From contig OY755190.1 of assembly GCA_963576735.1 (NCBI GenBank), forward strand, positions 5,511,695-5,575,694: DNA of 64,000 nt, given 5' to 3'. Under the pieces are notes generated by a model. That model saw only the letters and a list, made by a program, of their open reading frames with translations, was not told where the DNA came from and ran no database searches. Made by a program: the position numbers and the translations under genes. This DNA comes from Bedellia somnulentella (Eukaryota > Arthropoda > Insecta > Lepidoptera > Bedelliidae). Each line of letters begins with the position of its first letter. Position 1 is the stretch's first letter. This document shows, piece after piece, positions 47,901 to 53,900 of this stretch.

Positions 47901-50900
47901 AGACTCCATAGGCAATAGTCAAGCGTCAGCGAGTGAAGAGGCTCAGTCAGGTAGCGGGGGACGAGGTGATGACTCTGATAGCAGCGGGATTTCACCGGTC
48001 AAGAAACTTAAGAAGGGGGCTAAAGGTACTTATATTCTACTTGCATACATATATTCAAGTTTATAAATCCTAGGGGTAGCCAGAACATCAGAATTAGAAT
48101 TACTAAGCAGAGCAAGAAATGAGGTGATGACTCTGATAGTAGCAGGATTTTACTTCAAGAAAATTAAGAAGGCAGCTAAAGATATATTATATACATACGT
48201 GTTTTCAAGGTTATAAGTCCAAATAAGGGTATACAGGCAGGTAGACTATTAGAATCAGAACGTCCATAAACCCAGACAAGGAAGTCCTCAGACTCCATGG
48301 GAAACATTACTAATAAATAAAGGAAAGAAATTTTTTTTGACACAGGCGGGGATAGGTCCCCAATAATCCCCACATGAGGTTTTCATGAACAAAAAGATTT
48401 AAATTCCATGGGAAACAGTTAAGCGTCTACGAGTGAAGAGGCTCACTCGGGTAGCGGGAGACAAGGTGATGACTCTGATAGTAGCGGAATTCTTCCTGCT
48501 AAGAAACTTTAGAAGGGAGCTAGGGGTACTAATACTCTACATACATGGAAGTCTCACTCGCACATTAGCGACTTCTCTTTCATATACTACATCGCGGTAT
48601 CAAAAAATTACGTTTTTTTTTTTAAATTATATTATTTATTATATAAGGATCATTAACAGCAACACTGATCATATAGTAAGTTGAAACAGTACAGTAAATA
48701 AGGCCAATAACAGATGATCAGAAGTTAAAACAAGATACATACACAGTTAATTCAAAATAAAAAATAAACTAAACTATCTAAAGACAAAATAAATAACAAC
48801 AGAAAAAGAAAAAAAATATATATGTAAAAATGCTAAACAATTGAGAAAAGAATAAAATTTGATAGTAATGATAATTGATGATACGTATGCGAAGTAAAAA
48901 TACTAATTGTAAATTAGTACACAGCGGGATGTACTGGCCTCTATATCTTTGCTGTTCTCACACATATACACACATATTCCAAAGTTCGTCAGCCCCTTTT
49001 TTAAGTTTAATGGGTAAAATATTGCAATATAAAACTTCTACCTCTGCCACCCCTTCGGCGATAGAAGGCGTGAACATTAGTTTCATTGTTGATTTGATAT
49101 GCTAACATTTTTATTAAGAACATAATTTCGTCCGTTAAAAAACAAACAATTTGTGTTTTGCAACATTATCATTAATTTTAGGCAAAAAGAAGTTGTCAAT
49201 CAACAAAAAGTCGACAAAAGCTACCAAAGCGAAAGAGGTGAAAGTAGATGAACCGGCTACAAAACCAGATGCTGACAAAGTTACAACTGTTAAGACTAGT
49301 CGCTCTCAAAAGACTAAAGCAAATGAGGATAAAGGTATTTACTTATATTCGGTTGACACCTCCACTAAGTTTGCTGTGTAGTTTTGGCTTAGAACAGCAC
49401 TAACCTAATTCAGATCACTGGTCGTACAAGGTGACTAAGGCTTTTAGTTACTTTTAACTCATATGCCTGGAGACCCATCACCCAATATACTTCCAACAAT
49501 GCTAGCTACCAATTTAGAGAGCTCTAGCCGCAAGTATAGGTGATTCAATGCGACTTTGCCTGACCTCGGCGATTGGAACCAGCTGCAAATCAATTATTTA
49601 CTAAAACCATTATTTCTACCACTCCGAGATTGTTATGCCAAAGAATTGCATGTTGTGTTTCTTTTATATTTAATAATTATGACAAAAAGAAAAATAATAT
49701 ATATTCTTCCATTCATTCACTCATTCTTTCTTGTTCATTAATGTTACTGCAGACTAGTTTATTGCTAACATCAGTGATAACAATCTTTATAAGCGCCTTT
49801 GTTAAATTTGAATATACTCAATAACTTTCAGCAAAGACCAAATCCAAACCAGTACCAACCACAACAGCCTTACCCGAACCAGACTCTCCAAAATCCGACC
49901 TGGACATATCCAACATCACAATCCGGAAGTCTAACCGCACTTTACAAACGAGATCTAGTTCTAGTCCAGACTCTGTTGGATCTCGAAGAAACAAGAAATC
50001 TGGAGAGGAGAAAGGTAAGATAGTTTAAAATATAATTAAGATTATCTCATTTTCAAATACAACCTCAGCAAAACCAAACTCTCTCAAATCCGATCTGGAC
50101 ATATCCAACATCACTATCTGGAGATCCAACCGCACTCTGCGAACTAGATCTAGTTCTAGTCCGGACTCTGTTGGATCTCGAATAAACAAGAAATCTAGAG
50201 AGGAGAAAGGTAAGATAGTTTAAAATATAATTAAAGTTAACTCATTTTCAAACACAGCCTTAGCAGAACCAAATTCTCGATAGTCTGATCTGGACATATC
50301 AAAGATCCACTCGCACTTAAGCCAGGCCTAGTTATAGTCTGGACTCTGTAGAATCTCAATTGAATAAAATATCTGGAGAGATTTATTATTCAATTTATTT
50401 GTTCGGAATACTTACAGCAAATCAAACAATAAGTGTTTATAAATTCAGTTATCAACTTGGCCAATAAATAGTATTCACAAATAAAGTTCATAGAGAAGAC
50501 TTATCACCTAGGAAATAAATACCTCACAAAGTAACAACATTTTTTTATGTAGTAACTGTTGCGGTCACATTGGGACAAAAAAGTCATTTATAAAATATAA
50601 GATGTCTTAAATAAAATTAAAAGATCCTTTTCTTAATCTACTTTTGCTCTTAAAAAGCATTTCTGTATTAATATGCAAAAGTGAATAAAAGTTACTGGAT
50701 GATATATTTTGATCATACATTTTCAAAAGTCCCGACAACCATTTGTTTCTTGTTCGATGGGCGCTATACAAAAAAAAAAGTGACAGATGCATATATAAGT
50801 TACAGGCTCTAGTAATGTTGTTAATTTAGTATGTTTTTTCCCTTGTTCGTCTTATGTCAGCGCCAACTGTATCTTATCTTGAGTCTTGTATTCTCTATAT

Positions 50901-53900
50901 GTTATCACATAGTTTTTTATTGACATACATAAATACATATACTCACTTTGGAAGATGATAGAAATAAAATATCGTTAGTAATGGGTATCCAACCGCTTCG
51001 CTCAAAAACCACTTAAAAAGACCCCATACCCTTAGTCGCCTCTTACAACACCCGTGGGCAGAAATAGGGTAGTGACATTCTAAGCCGATACTACACCGCT
51101 ATTTTATTTATAACAATTATATAGCTCCAGAGACCCCGCAACTAGATCTGGACTCATCCAACGTCACAATTCGAAGGTCCAGTCGCCGACCACCGTCCAC
51201 AGTTACCTCTACTCCAGACTCACACTCCACTCCTGTAAGAGGTGCTAAAAGAGGAGCTAAAACTAAAGGTGACAATGGTTCTATGAATAATGAGGGTTAC
51301 TGGTTTCGCTTTTGGCCTTGGTTGGATAGTGATGTTTTAATTTTTGTTGTCATAAAGCATGGACTGAGGATCGTTAAACTGTTTTTCTTTTTTCATCATT
51401 TAAAAAAAAGAAAAGAAAATGTTTATTCGCTGCTGCAAATTAAATTAGTACTACATTAAAAAACATAAAACATGTTACAAGAACACAATAAAAAAACAAA
51501 ACTTAAAAATCTTTTAATCATTTATTACAAAGATCTAGAACTTGGTAGTTGCGAAATAAGTAAAAGAGATAAAAAAAAGTTACATGTCGATTGAACCTTG
51601 ACTAGGATATATAGACTCAAACTAAGGTTCTATTGATAGTGAATCTGTCTGCTTTTTCATAAGCTCTTTTTCAAACAATTGTCTTTGGGTTTTTGGACAA
51701 ATGCAAGATCTTCTTAGTTTTATTTTATGGATTACATAGATGTTTATTACTCAAGTCACAGTTTTTTATTTATAACATTTATGTAGCTCCAGAGACCCCT
51801 TTCGGAGGTCCAGTCGCCGACCTCCGTCCACAGTTACCTATTATCCAGACTCACACTCCACTCCTAAAAAAAAGAGCTAAAACTAAAGGTGAAACTTGGT
51901 AAAGATTTTTCGGTCATCGTCCTTTGGGTAGTTTTTTAGTTTCGCAAGTTCAGCTAACTTTTGATCTTACATTGGGATTCAACTTCGTATTTTATTGATA
52001 AAGTTTTCATATTAGCTCTAGAAACCCTGCCATTAGATCTGGACTCGTCCAACATATATTTTTCGGAGGTATATCTAGCAGGTATCTCTAACACCACGGC
52101 AAAGGTGATATTAACAATTAAACGTGATTCATTTATGTCAATGAATGAACGACGATGGCAGTGAGAGTGAAGTGACTTATTGACAACCATATTTATTTTG
52201 TAAAAATGTAAATTATAAAGTGTTAGTATTAGTTTAACTATAATTCTGCGCTTTGATTTTTACTGTGAATGTCTGTATAGTTTCCATTGAAAATTTTCAC
52301 GCGCCTACGATTTATTGTAGTTTTTGAGGAAAAAATGTGTGAAATGATAAAATAATTGTACATTCCGAGCATAATTTGAGTTTTGTTTGCTTATTATTAG
52401 TAGTTAAAGTTGTTTGAGGAGTTTAGATTTAAGTGCCAGCATAACCCAAAGGATTATTTCTCTTAGAGGAAATAGATTAGAATGTTGATCTTTATGCATA
52501 ATAAAATATTAACGAAATGGTGCCACCATTATTACAATTTGGAGATCCTTGAAGTTGAAAAAAAACCCTCGCTTTCCAAATAATATGTGACATGTGAATA
52601 TTATAAAGGTATTAAAAAATATACATGATTTATATGTTGTTGAATTCCTTTTTTTAATACTATTTTTTTGTTAAAAAGATCAGTAATTTGAATACAAGCT
52701 CAATAATGGGTGGGCTGTATAGTCTAATGGAAACTTTATATTTAGTAATATCCCTCTCCAATCAGGGACCATTCATACTTTTTTTAGTTACCACAAACAA
52801 ATTTGGGTCAGATTAAAAAAAAAACATGATAGGTAACATCGTACGGAACCCTCTTCACGCGAGTTCAACTCGCACTTGTCCCCTTTTTTTAGAAATAATA
52901 AGATAACCTCAAATATTTTCCTTCTCATGGCTGCCTAATGGTTGACAAATGCAATATAATGGATGCAAATACGGCCTGTGAGGCCTTAAAATAAGCCAAG
53001 TATATCTGGTTGATTTGCTGTTAGCCGTTCAAACAACACACAGTTGACCTTTGAAATGCTAGCCGTAAATTGGCATCCTGTCGTGCTAATGTACGGCTTT
53101 AGGCATTTATTATGTATATCTTCATGAGTTTATGCGGCTTTTGGCATGATTGTACGACAGATTAATGCCACTATACGGCCAATGGCACTTGAATCCACTA
53201 AGAGCCGCAAAACTGGATTGAATTATTCCAATATCTGACCGCTATGCGGCTTAAGAGCGTTAGAATGATTTTGTAGTGCCAATATAAAGCCTTAAGACGT
53301 GTGGCAAACTTATATACGAGCTTTTACGGGCTTTAAGCTCTGCATTGGTATAGAAAAAGATAGTTAGAGGGCTTTTCGTGTTACTTGGGTAATTACGTGT
53401 GGTCAAAAAATATGTGACGCTTTGATTTTGACCAGTCTCAAAACTTTTTTTTTAATAAATCTGAAGCCTTATTTCAGTGCATTTATTTACTACTTATCTT
53501 CTTTTTTTTAAAGGTTTTCATTAAACACCATCCTTTGATTAGATAGGTTTTCGGCTATGTAAATTTAATTCGCTTTGGAAAACTAAAGTCTTATTTCAAT
53601 GCATTTATTTATTCTCTACCTTTTCTGAAGAAAATTCTAAAAATTACGTTTATATAGTTGGTCTTCGTAAATTCAACTTTCTTTTAAATGTTCTTTAGAT
53701 GTTCAACTTCTTCATATAAATTATTTTATTCATAACAATCATATAATGCTGTGTAGTGTCGGCTTAGAATAGCACTACCCCATTTCTTCCGGTGGGTGTA
53801 CGTAAGAGGCGACTAAAGGTATTGGGGCTTTTAAGGGGGCGATGCGGTTGGAGACCCATCACCAACAACCTTTATTTTACCATCTTTTCCCCACACAACT

